Part shown: positions 1-8,959 of the stretch, one piece after another | How the letters are laid out: each line of letters opens with the position of its first letter | Numbering within the stretch: the first letter of the stretch is position 1 | Assembly: GCF_010668395.1 (NCBI RefSeq) | Contig: NZ_WUEY01000036.1 | Location: forward strand, 1-44,470 | DNA length: 44,470 bases | Direction of reading: 5' to 3' | From: Martinezella lusitana | GTDB taxonomy: Bacteria; Pseudomonadota; Alphaproteobacteria; Rhizobiales; Rhizobiaceae | Position numbers and translations under genes: made by a program | Notes under the pieces: generated by a model | Told to the model about the DNA's origin: nothing | Databases searched by the model: none | Seen by the model: only the letters and a program-made list of their open reading frames with translations

Positions 1-36
1 GACGGGCCTAAGCGTGGGCGCAAGGCAAAGGTATAA
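1..36 (+). CDS. 3' end of an unidentified gene (partial)
   Basis: Frame 1 is open from the first base and ends at a TAA (34-36), giving a very basic tail that reads DGPKRGRKAKV. A hairpin follows 13 bases later, which fits a gene end. Too little is present to name a family. Basic, arginine-rich C-termini are common in small DNA-binding proteins, but that is only a hint, and the open frame could be chance. Confidence 0.25.
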   Translation, partial: DGPKRGRKAKV

Positions 37-49
37 AACATCGAAAACG

Positions 50-75
50 GTGAAGTCTGCGGATGCGGGCTTCAC
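50..75 (+). terminator. Possible terminator hairpin
   Basis: GTGAAGTCTGC (50-60) pairs with GCGGGCTTCAC (65-75) around a GGAT loop, using two G-T wobbles. It sits just after the stop at 34-36. The T-tract after it is poor, so this is only a tentative terminator. Confidence 0.4.
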
Positions 76-82
76 TCGTGTT

Positions 83-301
83 CTAGGCGGTCTCCCCAAC
101 CACCTTTTTGGGCTGGGCAATGCCGGTCCGCTTTCTCGAGCCAAAGCATATCTTCTCTGCTGAGCGGACATCCCTTCTGGCGATCAATAACATGACCAGC
201 GATTTTCGGCTCCCGCCATGTTCTTTTGGGAGATATCCTTTGATCAGCATCGGCACCGCAAAGGCGATATAATATAGGACGATCAACTCAGGAAGCCGCA
301 A
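83..301 (-). CDS. Hypothetical 72-aa ORF, doubtful
   Basis: A minus-strand frame of 72 residues with a TTG start and no good ribosome-binding site. Its N-terminal third is hydrophobic (LIVLYYIAFAVPMLI) and could be one membrane segment; the rest is basic. No family is recognised. It may be a decayed gene remnant or chance. The stretch 302-524, between it and the LacI gene, shows no convincing gene on either strand. Confidence 0.2.
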   Translation of the reverse strand: MRLPELIVLYYIAFAVPMLIKGYLPKEHGGSRKSLVMLLIARRDVRSAEKICFGSRKRTGIAQPKKVVGETA

Positions 302-524
302 TCGTGTCGCTATTCCATCTGCAAAAGATCGTGCACCAAGAAACGTAGCGACCGACAGGGAAATTCGTCGCAGTCACGCGATACGATCCGAGGGTCAGAA
401 CCCCGTGCAGCTTGGCGATTGCTCCTTCAATGGGCTGCGCGTGCATCGCCCACAGTTCCGCAGCCAGTTCGCGCTCGAAATCAGCCGCCAGGCTCTCGGC
501 TTCCCGGGCTCCGGTGCAGTCGCC

Positions 525-1529
525 TCAATCGCCTGTGCTCTCCCGCGCCTTGACTTCGAAACCCAGATCGATGCGCTCGACGGCTGGGCGCGTGCTGGCG
601 TGGATCGCTGCAAGCACCTTTTCGGCAGCGAGCTTACCGGTCTCGTAGCGTCGGGAGGCGATCGATGAGAGAGAAGGTGACGCGCAGGCGGCGAATTCCA
701 GGTCATGAAAGCCGATGATCGAGATATTGTACGGGATTCCGATGCCGCGCTTGCGGCATTCCTGCATGGCGCCAAGCGCGAGATTATCGTCCGTGCAGAA
801 GATTGCTTCGGGCATCTTCATGCAGTTCAACATTTCCGCGCAGAGGGCCGAACCGAGTGCAATCGAGCTATGGCGTGGCCTCTGCGTCACCAGCTCGAAG
901 TCCTCCAAACCGGCTTCGCGCATTGCGAGATAGTAGCCATCGAGCCGCGACTGCGAGCGATGGTCGAGATTGCCGCTCAGAAAAGCGATCCGTTTAAAAC
1001 CACGCTGGATGAGATGCTGCGTCGCCGCACGCCCGGCGCTTTCTTGCGACATGCCGATATTGATGTCGATTGGATCCTGCGAGAGTTCGAGCGTTTCTAC
1101 AACCGGGAGATGGGCGCGGGTCAGGAGCTGCCGCGCATGGGTCGTGTGATGGATGCCGGCAATAATGACTGCTTCCACCCGCTGGCCGAGCAAAGCCTTG
1201 ATGGCATTCTCCTCTTCGATTTCCGAGTAGCGGCTGTTGACGACGATGACCTGGAAGCCGGCATCGACGAGTATCTCATGCAATGCCAGCAGATATTCGG
1301 CGAAGATAACGTTGTATAGCGTCGGAACGATCACGCCGATGGCATGGCTTCGGGCTGAGGCGAGCCTGCTTGCGGCTATATTCGGCACATAGCCAAGCTC
1401 CTTGACGGCGGAGTTTACACGCTGACGAAGTGGTTCCGAAACGGAATCGGGCTTGCGGAGAACCCGGGAGACGGTGATCGGACTGACACCGGCAAGACTT
1501 GCCACATCATCCAATGTTACACGGCGCAT
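525..1529 (-). CDS. LacI-family transcriptional regulator
   Basis: A cytoplasmic repressor of about 334 residues, the normal LacI/GalR length. The N-terminal helix-turn-helix reads VTLDDVASLAGVSPITVSRVL (about residues 4-24), followed by the hinge region (VPNIAASRLASARS) and a periplasmic-binding-protein-like sensor domain (IGVIVPTLYN onward, with FCTDDNLALGAMQ and SIIGFHD typical of the family). The ATG at 1529 is preferred over an upstream TTG at 1547 because TGAGGG lies about 12 bases before it. It is transcribed away from the sugar importer operon, and two palindromic operators lie between them. It very probably represses that operon and itself, with release by the transported sugar or a derivative. 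The sugar cannot be read from the sequence. Confidence 0.93.
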   Translation of the reverse strand: MRRVTLDDVASLAGVSPITVSRVLRKPDSVSEPLRQRVNSAVKELGYVPNIAASRLASARSHAIGVIVPTLYNVIFAEYLLALHEILVDAGFQVIVVNSRYSEIEEENAIKALLGQRVEAVIIAGIHHTTHARQLLTRAHLPVVETLELSQDPIDINIGMSQESAGRAATQHLIQRGFKRIAFLSGNLDHRSQSRLDGYYLAMREAGLEDFELVTQRPRHSSIALGSALCAEMLNCMKMPEAIFCTDDNLALGAMQECRKRGIGIPYNISIIGFHDLEFAACASPSLSSIASRRYETGKLAAEKVLAAIHASTRPAVERIDLGFEVKARESTGD

Positions 1530-1598
1530 GGAATAGTTTTCCCTCAAAATTTCGATATTGCTGCAGTAGCGAATAGAATAAGTTCAGTTATGCCATAG

Positions 1599-1635
1599 TT
1601 GACAGCGCTATCAAATTGAAATTGACAGCGCTGTC
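1599..1635 (+). promoter_or_regulatory. Tandem LacI-type operators
   Basis: GACAGCGCTATC (1601-1612) and the perfect palindrome GACAGCGCTGTC (1624-1635) have centres 23 bp apart, about two helical turns. Each is preceded by TT, so both contain a TTGACA that could serve as a -35 box (1599-1604 and 1622-1627). Position and symmetry fit binding by the adjacent LacI regulator. No convincing -10 box was found. Confidence 0.8.
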
Positions 1636-1755
1636 TACTGTGTTACCTTTTTTCTCGTTCCGGATATGGATGGGAATGGAGCCTTCCGGACCAAGCACGC
1701 CAATCTATTCATATTGGAAGGGCGGCCCCAGTTCGCCCATGGAGGAGGACATTCC

Positions 1756-2895
1756 ATGCTTAAGAGATTGAAGGCGAAGCCCATCGGGCTCGCGTGCCTT
1801 TCCGTACCCATGCTCGCCCTGCTTTGCACAACCGCCGCTGCGGCGCCGAAGGTCGTTTCCGGCCCGGCGGCCGACCCCAAGTGCATGACCCCCTGGGCAT
1901 CCGACACGCAGTTCCTTCAGTTTCCGAAGAAGGACGGGCCCTACCGGATCGCGCTTGCCAACGGCTATATCGCCAATACCTGGCGCATCCAGATGGTACA
2001 GACTGCCAAGGCTTACGCTGCGCAGCCCGACGTCAAGGCAAAGCTGAAGGAGTTCAAGGTCGTCTCTACGGGTGAGGATGTTCCCGCCCAAATTTCCGCG
2101 ATCAACAACTTTATTGATGCCGGCTATGACGCGATCGTCGTCGATGCTCAGAACCCGACCGCCTTCGGTCCCGTCATCAAGCGCGCCAAGGAAGCTGGCG
2201 TCGTCCTGGTCGCCTTCGACAATACGCTCGACACCAAGGATGCGATCAATGTCAACGTCGACCAGAAGGGCCTTGGCGTCATCTGGGGCGATTGGCTGGT
2301 CAAGCACATGCCGAACGGCGGCAAGGTGCTGGAAGTCCGTGGCGTCGCGGGCACCTCGGTCGATACCGATCGCCACGACGGCATCAAGGAAACGCTGGAC
2401 GCCTCAGGCAAGAAGTTCAACGTGACGGAGGTCGTCGGCAAATGGGATGACGGCGTCGCCCAAAAGGCGACTGCCGATGCAATCGCGACCAATGGTCCGT
2501 TTGATGGTGTCACGGCGCAGGGCGGCGATACCGGCGTCGTGCAGGCAATGATCGATGCCAAGCATCCTTTTGTACCCTTCGGCGGCGAGACGGAGAATGG
2601 TTTTCGCAAGTTCTGCGCCGCGCATGCCGCTGATGGCCTGAAGTGCACCTCCGCAGGCACGGGGCCGGCCCAGGTCGCCGTTGCGATCAAGACGGCGATT
2701 GCTGCGCTCGAAGGGCAGGTGATCCCACAGGCAATCAAGCTGCCGACCGCGCTCGTGTCGGATCCAGACTTCAAGGAAGGTCAGGATTATTATCCGAAGG
2801 AGTCCGACAACTTCTTCGTCGGCAACGCATTCCCCACCTGCGGCATCAATTTCACGGCGCAGGAAATCATGGGGCAGAACAAGGAAAATCAGTAA
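1756..2895 (+). CDS. Sugar ABC transporter periplasmic binding protein
   Basis: A 379-residue periplasmic binding protein of the ribose/CUT2 (Peripla_BP_4) type. It begins with a signal peptide (basic MLKRLKAKP, hydrophobic core, cleavage near TTAAAAPK). The mature part shows the expected alternating fold with motifs such as YDAIVVDAQNPTAF, VVLVAFDNTL and a late C-terminal lobe. The ATG at 1756 is chosen over one 30 codons upstream because GGAGGAGGA (1741-1749) lies just before it and the signal peptide starts there. It is the first gene of the importer operon, behind the LacI operators. It delivers the sugar to the two membrane permeases. The substrate is unknown. Confidence 0.93.
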   Translation: MLKRLKAKPIGLACLSVPMLALLCTTAAAAPKVVSGPAADPKCMTPWASDTQFLQFPKKDGPYRIALANGYIANTWRIQMVQTAKAYAAQPDVKAKLKEFKVVSTGEDVPAQISAINNFIDAGYDAIVVDAQNPTAFGPVIKRAKEAGVVLVAFDNTLDTKDAINVNVDQKGLGVIWGDWLVKHMPNGGKVLEVRGVAGTSVDTDRHDGIKETLDASGKKFNVTEVVGKWDDGVAQKATADAIATNGPFDGVTAQGGDTGVVQAMIDAKHPFVPFGGETENGFRKFCAAHAADGLKCTSAGTGPAQVAVAIKTAIAALEGQVIPQAIKLPTALVSDPDFKEGQDYYPKESDNFFVGNAFPTCGINFTAQEIMGQNKENQ

Positions 2896-2973
2896 GCCGC
2901 TTCATTCGTCATGGTAGCTGCGGGCGCCTCGCCCGCAGCACTTGCCTTCACTATGACCGCAGGAGACGAGCGC

Positions 2974-4512
2974 TTGAGCTTATCTGAACCCCTTTTCCGG
3001 ATGGACAGCATATCCAAGCGATATGGCGGCGTCATCGCTCTGAAGGATGCCAGCATCTCGATCCGCTCGGGCGCGATCCATGCCGTCCTAGGTGAAAACG
3101 GCGCCGGTAAATCGACGCTCATCAAGATTATGGCCGGCGCGGTAGTGCCCGATGAAGGGCGCATGCTGCTCGACGGCCGGGAGGTTTCCTTCTCGACGCC
3201 AGCGGCGGCGATGGCGTCAGGCATCGTCTGCGTCTTTCAGGAGCTATCGCTCATTCCGGATCTTTCGGTCGCCGACAATATCGTCATCAGCAATCCACCT
3301 CTGCGCTTCGGCATGATCGACAGGCGCAGGCAGCGTACCATCGCGCAAGATGCGCTCGCGCGGGCTGGGGCTTCTGATATTCACCCCTCCTCGCTAGTGA
3401 AGGACCTGCCGTTGTCGCGTCGCCAGATCGTGGAGATCGCCAAGGCGCTTGCCCGCAAGCCGCGTCTGCTGATCCTCGACGAAGCGACGTCGGCGCTGAC
3501 GCAATCCGATGTCGAGAACGTGTTCGGCGTCCTGAAACGGCTGCGCGCCGAAGGCATGGCGCTGATCTACATCTCGCATCGCATGCACGAGATTGCCGCG
3601 CTGGCAGACGACTGCACGGTCTTCCGCAATGGCCGCAGCATCGAATCTTATCCGGCCGGCAGCAAGACCGACCAGCAGGTGGTCGAGCTGATGATCGGGC
3701 GGGAATACGTCAATGTCTTCCCGCCCAAGCCGGCTGCGGCGCCGGATCGCGCTCCCGTGCTGTCTTGCCGAAACCTATCCTGGGGCGATCGTTTGTCCAA
3801 TATCAGCTTCGATGTCCGCCCCGGCGAGATCATCGCTATTGGCGGCCTGGATGGGCAGGGGCAGCGCGAATTGCTGCTGGCTCTCTTCGGCGTGCTGCGA
3901 GACCTCAAGGGTACGATCGCCGTCGCCGGGCAGCCGGTGGCGTTTAGAAGCCCGAAGGAGGCTAAGTCGGGTGAGACATCGATCGCGCTAATCCCGGAGG
4001 ATCGCAAGACGGAGGGGTTGATGCTACCAATGACGGTGCGTGAAAACCTCTCCATCGCCGCGCTTCGCAGCGTGTCGAAAAGCGGCATCATCGACCGCGG
4101 CGTCGAGTTGGCCCGGATCGACGAGCTGTTGAAATTGCTCGCGATCAAGGCGGCAACTATCGACATGCCGGTCGGGGCGCTCTCGGGCGGCAACCAGCAG
4201 AAGGTCGTTATCGCCAAATGGCTGATGAACCGGCCGAAGATCATTCTGCTCAACGATCCCACGCGCGGTATAGACGTCGGCACCAAGCAGGAAATCTACG
4301 CCCTGCTGCGCAAGCTCGCGGATGCCGGGGCAGCAATTATCTTCTATTCCACCGACTACGATGAACTGATCGGCTGCGGCGACCGGGTGCTCGTCATGTA
4401 TGACGGCAGCATCATCCGTACGCTGGAGGGCAGCGAGATCAACGAACGCGAACTGATCGCCAGCGCGCTCAACGTCAATTCGCGCGCAATCGAACAAAGG
4501 ATCGGGAAATGA
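2974..4512 (+). CDS. Sugar ABC transporter ATPase, two fused ABC domains
   Basis: Energises the CUT2 importer from the cytoplasmic face. Two ABC domains are fused, as usual in this family (about 512 residues). The first has Walker A GENGAGKSTLIK and Walker B LLILDEATSAL. The second has a degenerate P-loop (GGLDGQGQRELLL, no Lys), a signature LSGGNQQKVV and IILLNDPTRGIDVG. The degenerate second site is the family norm. TTG at 2974 is preferred because AGGAG (2961-2965) sits 8 bases upstream; ATGs at 2953 and 2911 are in frame but have poorer spacing. The stop overlaps the next start (ATGA), so the operon is translationally coupled. Confidence 0.93.
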   Translation: MSLSEPLFRMDSISKRYGGVIALKDASISIRSGAIHAVLGENGAGKSTLIKIMAGAVVPDEGRMLLDGREVSFSTPAAAMASGIVCVFQELSLIPDLSVADNIVISNPPLRFGMIDRRRQRTIAQDALARAGASDIHPSSLVKDLPLSRRQIVEIAKALARKPRLLILDEATSALTQSDVENVFGVLKRLRAEGMALIYISHRMHEIAALADDCTVFRNGRSIESYPAGSKTDQQVVELMIGREYVNVFPPKPAAAPDRAPVLSCRNLSWGDRLSNISFDVRPGEIIAIGGLDGQGQRELLLALFGVLRDLKGTIAVAGQPVAFRSPKEAKSGETSIALIPEDRKTEGLMLPMTVRENLSIAALRSVSKSGIIDRGVELARIDELLKLLAIKAATIDMPVGALSGGNQQKVVIAKWLMNRPKIILLNDPTRGIDVGTKQEIYALLRKLADAGAAIIFYSTDYDELIGCGDRVLVMYDGSIIRTLEGSEINERELIASALNVNSRAIEQRIGK

Positions 4513-5504
4513 GCACCAAGTCTTCTGGCGACTGGCGGTTCTGGTATGCGCAGCACAAGGGCACGCTGTTTGCGGCCGCTCTCTTCGTGGTCATGTTCGT
4601 AGTTTACGTCAGCAATCATCCGGCCGGCTTTACTCCGAATGTCGTGCAGACGGCGGCCAACAAGGCGACGCTTCTCGCCTTCGTTGCCATGGCGCAATGC
4701 TTCGTCGTGATTACGGCAGGCATCGATCTCTCCGCTGGTATGATCTTAATCCTCTGCAATTGCCTGGCCTCCTGGCTCGTCGTTGGCTCACCGCTACAGA
4801 CGGGCATGGGCATCATCGCCGTTCTCATGGCCGGCCTTGCCTGCGGCATGCTGAATGGCCTCATCATCATCTTTGGCCGCTTGCAGCCGATCGTCACGAC
4901 GATCGCGACGAGCGCGGTCTTCTTTGGCCTGGCGCTTCTCCTGCGCCCATCGCCTGGCGGATCGGTGAACGAGGATCTTGCCGATGCTTTTACCTCCAAG
5001 CTTTTCGGCGTCGTCCCGGCAAGCCTGGTTGTCCTCGCTCTGACGATTCTGATCATATGGGTGCCCTTTAAGCGGTCGGTTCTCGGGCGCGCAGCCTATG
5101 CGGCGGGATCCTCGGAAACGGCTGCCTACATGTCTGGCATGCCAATCAAACGGGCAAAACTGGTAGCCTATGCGCTTGGCGGCCTGCTTTCGGCAATCGG
5201 CGGCCTTTATCTGACCTTCTTCTCCTACACCGGCGAGGCGGCCTTCGCGAGCGGCAATGCCTATACACTTTATTCGATCGCGGCCGTCGTACTCGGAGGC
5301 GTGTCACTTGCCGGCGGAAAGGGCAGCGCAATCGGTGCTGTTTTCGGTGCACTTGCCTTTCGCACCATCGGCGACCTTCTATTCGTCTTTGACCTCGATC
5401 CACTCTGGCAGCCGCTATTCCAGGGGGTCGTGCTGATGGTAGCAATCAGCATCGGCTGCATCGGCTTGGCGCGCGTACGCAACAGGCTGGAGTGGTTTCA
5501 ATGA
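4509..5504 (+). CDS. Sugar ABC transporter permease 1
   Basis: A 331-residue inner-membrane permease of the BPD_transp_2 (ribose/xylose RbsC-like) family. It has many hydrophobic segments, a mid-protein VITAGIDLSAGMIL motif, and the C-terminal SIAAVVLGGVSLAGGKGSAIGAVFGAL block that marks this family. The start overlaps the ATPase stop by four bases (ATGA). It probably forms a heterodimer with the next gene product. Confidence 0.92.
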   Translation: MSTKSSGDWRFWYAQHKGTLFAAALFVVMFVVYVSNHPAGFTPNVVQTAANKATLLAFVAMAQCFVVITAGIDLSAGMILILCNCLASWLVVGSPLQTGMGIIAVLMAGLACGMLNGLIIIFGRLQPIVTTIATSAVFFGLALLLRPSPGGSVNEDLADAFTSKLFGVVPASLVVLALTILIIWVPFKRSVLGRAAYAAGSSETAAYMSGMPIKRAKLVAYALGGLLSAIGGLYLTFFSYTGEAAFASGNAYTLYSIAAVVLGGVSLAGGKGSAIGAVFGALAFRTIGDLLFVFDLDPLWQPLFQGVVLMVAISIGCIGLARVRNRLEWFQ

Positions 5505-6484
5505 GTGAGGATGCGTCGGCCATGCGGCAATCCATGATCCCCGCCCGCCTTCGCGGCATCGATCCCGCCGTGGCGATCGCCTTCGGATGCATCATCCTGC
5601 TGCTGCTCGGCGGGTCGCTCTATTCGCGCAACTTCCTGTCGCCCGACTATCTGTTGCAGCAGCTCAAGGTCGCCTCCTTCCTCGGCGTCATCGCAACCGG
5701 CATGATGATGGTAATCCTGCTCGGACAAATTGATCTTTCCGTGCCCTGGGTGGTGACGGCAGGGGCAATGATGGCCTGCGCGGCCACCGCCTACGGGTCG
5801 GCCGGCTCTGCCTTCGCCATACCTTTCGGCATTTTGTGTGGTGCCGCGATCGGCGCGTTCAACGGCGCCGCCGTTGCCTATCTGCGCATCCCCTCGATGA
5901 TTATCACGCTTGCGACGAATGCCGTCGTGCAAGGGTTGATGGTCGTCTATACGGGGGGCTTTTCGCCACAGGATTCCGCCACGGCGGCGATGCGTTTTAT
6001 TGCCACGGGCTATATTATCCCCGCCGTTCCGAACGGCGTCCTCGTCTGGCTGGTCATCGGTGTTCTTGCGATCTTCCTTTTGACCCGAACGACTTTCGGG
6101 CGATCGCTCTACGCAATCGGTAACCGCGAGCGCGCTGCCTATCTCTCCGGCATCGATACGCGTCGCATCACGTTGCTTGCCTTCGTCATATCGGGTGCGC
6201 TAAGCGCGCTAGCCGGCGTTTTGCTTGCAGGCTATGCTTCCAAGGCCTCACAGTCGATGGGGGATGCGTATCTGTTGCCCTCGATCGCAGCAGTCGTGCT
6301 CGGCGGCACCCATGTTCTGGGAGGCAAGGGCTCCTATCTCGGAACGATTGCCGGTGTCATTCTTATAACCCTGCTCCAATCTATCCTGTCCGTGATGCAG
6401 ATCGAGGAAGCCGGACGTCAACTGATATACGGCACCGTAATCGTGTTTATGCTCCTGCTTTATGGCCGGCAGAAGTTGGAATAA
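5501..6484 (+). CDS. Sugar ABC transporter permease 2
   Basis: A second BPD_transp_2 permease, 327 residues from the ATG at 5501, which overlaps the previous stop (ATGA). An ATG three codons upstream is also in frame but lacks this coupling. It carries the matching motifs MMVILLGQIDLSVPWVV and SIAAVVLGGTHVLGGKGSYLGT. Two different permease genes rather than one repeated gene imply a heteromeric channel. It is the last gene of the importer operon. No clear terminator is seen after the stop. Confidence 0.92.
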   Translation: MSEDASAMRQSMIPARLRGIDPAVAIAFGCIILLLLGGSLYSRNFLSPDYLLQQLKVASFLGVIATGMMMVILLGQIDLSVPWVVTAGAMMACAATAYGSAGSAFAIPFGILCGAAIGAFNGAAVAYLRIPSMIITLATNAVVQGLMVVYTGGFSPQDSATAAMRFIATGYIIPAVPNGVLVWLVIGVLAIFLLTRTTFGRSLYAIGNRERAAYLSGIDTRRITLLAFVISGALSALAGVLLAGYASKASQSMGDAYLLPSIAAVVLGGTHVLGGKGSYLGTIAGVILITLLQSILSVMQIEEAGRQLIYGTVIVFMLLLYGRQKLE

Positions 6485-6570
6485 ACACCCACTGAGCGAG
6501 AATGCCATCGCAACAATGCTGTCGATTTCGGCTAGGAACTGGCCAGGTTGACCCGGAAACGGTCGTCGGA

Positions 6571-7086
6571 TCACACTATCGCGCAACAGTGGATCAGGAT
6601 GAGTTGCGACGAGATCATCCGCGCCAAGTCCGTTTCGAGGCGTAGCGGGTGAAATGCTTCCCTCTCATCGAGAAGCGTGTGAGCCCGCGTTGTTGTCTCG
6701 CCCAGTTGCGTCGGCACGGCTATCCCGAACCTCGGAAATCTGCGTCTATCGGATGCCCTTTCGTGACAACGCAAGATGGCGCCATATGCGTAAAAACAAC
6801 CTGAAAGTCGGGGGCACCGCGCCGCGGCCTGCTCGGTATCTGAGGTGAAGCCTATCTGCATCGCTGCTGCATGTCGCTCGATCAGGCAGATCAGTCGAGG
6901 GTCATCGACCGGGGCCGGCCCGATCTCTGGCTCAGCGAATGCGAGGGTATGCAACACTGTTGCAGGAAGAGCCCGACGCGATGACCGGATTATTGTTGTT
7001 CCAAAGGCCAGCCACGTCACTTCTCCTAGGTTGTTTTGGGTCACTGGGCCCGTCCGTCGCCTGCTTTTGCGGACGATTGCCTTCAC
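6571..7086 (-). pseudogene. Possible decayed plasmid gene, unknown function
   Basis: A 171-codon minus-strand frame (GTG start) with patches that look like protein: DDPRLICLIERHAAAM and a C-terminal TRAHTLLDEREAFHPLRLETD. They resemble, from memory, small unknown proteins with a DDP-ALIE-H pattern common in rhizobia. Between them the sequence is Cys/Arg-rich and unlike a folded protein. A second open stretch just upstream on the same strand (about 7087-7224, ending ...VPIISEFDA) reads like a protein C-terminus but has no start codon. The whole of 6485-7304 is best seen as a scar of one or two inactivated genes. Chance is not excluded. Confidence 0.3.
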
Positions 7087-7304
7087 GCGTCGAATTCTGA
7101 AATGATCGGCACATCGAGGCTATGGTCGACCTTCCGGCCCACGTTGCTCGTGAACTGGCGAATGATTTCCTCATAGGAATATCGCTGAGCCGCAGTGCTG
7201 CAGCCTCCTGGGATAGACGCTTTTTATATCTGCACACCAAGTCCTGGTGATTCGCTGAGGCACTATATTACTGACCAAAATAAGTCAGTTTAACTTGAAA
7301 TTAA

Positions 7305-7655
7305 TCAGCTTTCGAAGGCGCTTATCTTCTTCAGGATATCAGCAGATATCTCGAATTGGCGCGCAGTTCCTCGGCCCATGGAATTTGTCCCCATGGTTTC
7401 CGTCAGCATTCCTCTCCTCACGAGGAGGTCGACCGTCTCTTTCGCACCACTTCGGGTGAGGTCGGTAACTTCTATGATATTTGAAAGAGTTAGCTTCTGG
7501 TGGGCTTGGGTCATTGTGTAGAGGATGGTCATCATGCCGATCTCTTTCAGCCGTGCCTGGGGCGTTTCTTCCTCAAGTGGATGATCGAGGATTTCATGAA
7601 GAATGAGTCCGGAAAAGGCAAGGTTGCGCAATTGCGTCTTGAGAGCTCTTGTCAT
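7305..7655 (-). CDS. Winged-helix transcriptional regulator divergent from virB
   Basis: A DNA-binding protein of 116 residues from the ATG at 7655 (142 from an ATG at 7733). The core AHQKLTLSNIIEVTDLTRSGAKETVDLLVRRGMLTE reads as a winged helix-turn-helix of MarR-like type, followed by a wing (TNSMGRGTARQFEIS). The 7655 start is preferred because starting at 7733 would bury the virB promoter and operator inside the coding region; no clear ribosome site precedes it. It is divergent from the virB operon with the operator between, so it is the likely repressor of transfer. In rhizobial plasmids with VirB-type mating channels, the repressor RctA is described as a winged-helix protein acting on virB. 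This may be an RctA-like protein, but that is inferred from position and fold only. Confidence 0.75.
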   Translation of the reverse strand: MTRALKTQLRNLAFSGLILHEILDHPLEEETPQARLKEIGMMTILYTMTQAHQKLTLSNIIEVTDLTRSGAKETVDLLVRRGMLTETMGTNSMGRGTARQFEISADILKKISAFES

Positions 7656-7689
7656 GTCATTTAACTGTGTTATATAAGTTAGTAAAATG
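7649..7689 (+). promoter_or_regulatory. virB operon promoter with overlapping inverted-repeat operator
   Basis: TTGTCA (7649-7654) and TATATAA (7671-7677) are spaced 16 bp and form a good promoter reading into the transfer operon. An inverted repeat, CATTTAACTG (7658-7667) and TAGTAAAATG (7680-7689), centres 22 bp apart, overlies the spacer and start site, as expected for a repressor operator. The same site, without gaps, occurs at 31358-31389. Confidence 0.65.
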
Positions 7690-7753
7690 GCGCCTCGCTG
7701 GAGCTGAACGTTGCTTCCGCACGCGGCTGTCATCGTCTCGGAAAGTGCTGTCC

Positions 7754-8293
7754 ATGAAAAGCCTTCTGCTCAATGTTCTGCTATCTATCGCCTGCATACT
7801 ACCATCCTATCTGATTTCCCGCAGCAATGCGCGGGCTGAAGATTGGGGATGCCAGGTCATTTTGTGTCTTTCCAATCCGGGCGGGCCAACCCAGTATGCG
7901 GAATGCCGGCCTCCGATCCAGAAACTCTGGAGCGAGCTTGCCAAAGGACACTCGTTTCCAACGTGCAGCGGCGTCGGCTTTCGCAGTTCGCGTCCTGGTT
8001 ACGAGCCCTACTATTGCGATGCCGGCTATCGGCTGTCGGGGAGCTACGGCCCGCGCGGTGAGGAAGCAACCTGTATTGCGACCTCCCTCCAGCGTGTGAG
8101 CAATTCGCTTTGCTCCTATGACCGCAACAATTATGGCAACGACTCCGGCTCGGTCCTGTCACCGCGTTGGCAACGCGAGGGCGGCCGTCTTCTATGCATG
8201 GCCTATCCGATAGCGCGCCCGAACGTGCGATCACAACCGCACTATGTCGACGTGACCATAGACGGCGTCGGCCAGCAGCGCGTGTGGTACTGA
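7754..8293 (+). CDS. TrbM-like secreted conjugation protein
   Basis: A 179-residue exported protein. The N-terminus (MKSLLLNVLLSIACILPSY) is a signal peptide. The start of the mature part, WGCQVILCLSNPGG, with AECRPPIQKLW and FPTC, matches the Cys-rich pattern of the TrbM/KikA family of conjugation proteins. It has about ten cysteines in all, suggesting periplasmic disulfides. The ATG at 7754 is chosen because the signal peptide begins there and GGAAAG lies upstream. It is the first gene of the transfer operon, three bases before virB1. TrbM proteins are a known but poorly understood mating-channel accessory. Confidence 0.8.
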   Translation: MKSLLLNVLLSIACILPSYLISRSNARAEDWGCQVILCLSNPGGPTQYAECRPPIQKLWSELAKGHSFPTCSGVGFRSSRPGYEPYYCDAGYRLSGSYGPRGEEATCIATSLQRVSNSLCSYDRNNYGNDSGSVLSPRWQREGGRLLCMAYPIARPNVRSQPHYVDVTIDGVGQQRVWY

Positions 8294-8296
8294 TCC

Positions 8297-8959
8297 ATGG
8301 CCGCCGCATTCGCCGATATTGCACAAAGCTGCGCGCCAATGGTCCAGGTGGAAATGCTGGCCGGCGTCGTGAGCCTGGAGAGCAAGTTCCTCCCCTTCGC
8401 CATCCGCATCAATAGCGGGGAGCCGCTGCCTTCGCAACCTTCCACCAAGGCCGAGGCCATCGAGCTCGCCACATCGCTGATCGCCGATCACCAGGATATC
8501 CAGATCGGACTTGGCGGTATCGGCACGGAAGAACTCCGCAAACTGAACCTCTCCGTTTCCGATGCCTTCGACCCTTGCCAGAACCTTAAGGCCACGGCGA
8601 CGCTGCTCGACGGCTACTATCGTCTTGCCCTGCACGCCGGCGCCGGTCCGGCGCAGGCCGAAAAGGTGATGCTGCAGTCCTACTATGGACGCGACGACCC
8701 CTCCGTCGGTGCCATGATCAAATATGACGAGCAAGTGCGGCGTGAAGCCAAACGTCTCTCGCCGAAACTCGCCTCCCTTACCGTCGCCGGACCGGACGAC
8801 CAAGCTGCACCTGCCGACGAACCTCGGGATCAGGAGGAACAATCCAACCCGAGGCAGCTCTCCCAAACCGAAGAACCTGCATCATGGAATGTCTTCACAT
8901 CCAGACGCCGGTCCTCGGTTCTCGTTTTCCAGAATGACCGATCGGAGCAAAGCGAATGA
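8297..8959 (+). CDS. virB1: VirB1-like lytic transglycosylase
   Basis: A 220-residue protein that would open the murein layer for assembly of the secretion channel. The N-terminal domain has the expected catalytic glutamate in VVSLESKFLPFAIRIN (about residue 28). It also has the VirB1-type block IQIGLGGIGTEELRKLNLSVSDAFDPCQNL and YYGRDDPSVGAM. The C-terminal third is hydrophilic and acidic and shows no fold. No signal peptide is seen at this start, although VirB1 proteins normally carry one. It overlaps virB2 by four bases (ATGA). Confidence 0.9.
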   Translation: MAAAFADIAQSCAPMVQVEMLAGVVSLESKFLPFAIRINSGEPLPSQPSTKAEAIELATSLIADHQDIQIGLGGIGTEELRKLNLSVSDAFDPCQNLKATATLLDGYYRLALHAGAGPAQAEKVMLQSYYGRDDPSVGAMIKYDEQVRREAKRLSPKLASLTVAGPDDQAAPADEPRDQEEQSNPRQLSQTEEPASWNVFTSRRRSSVLVFQNDRSEQSE

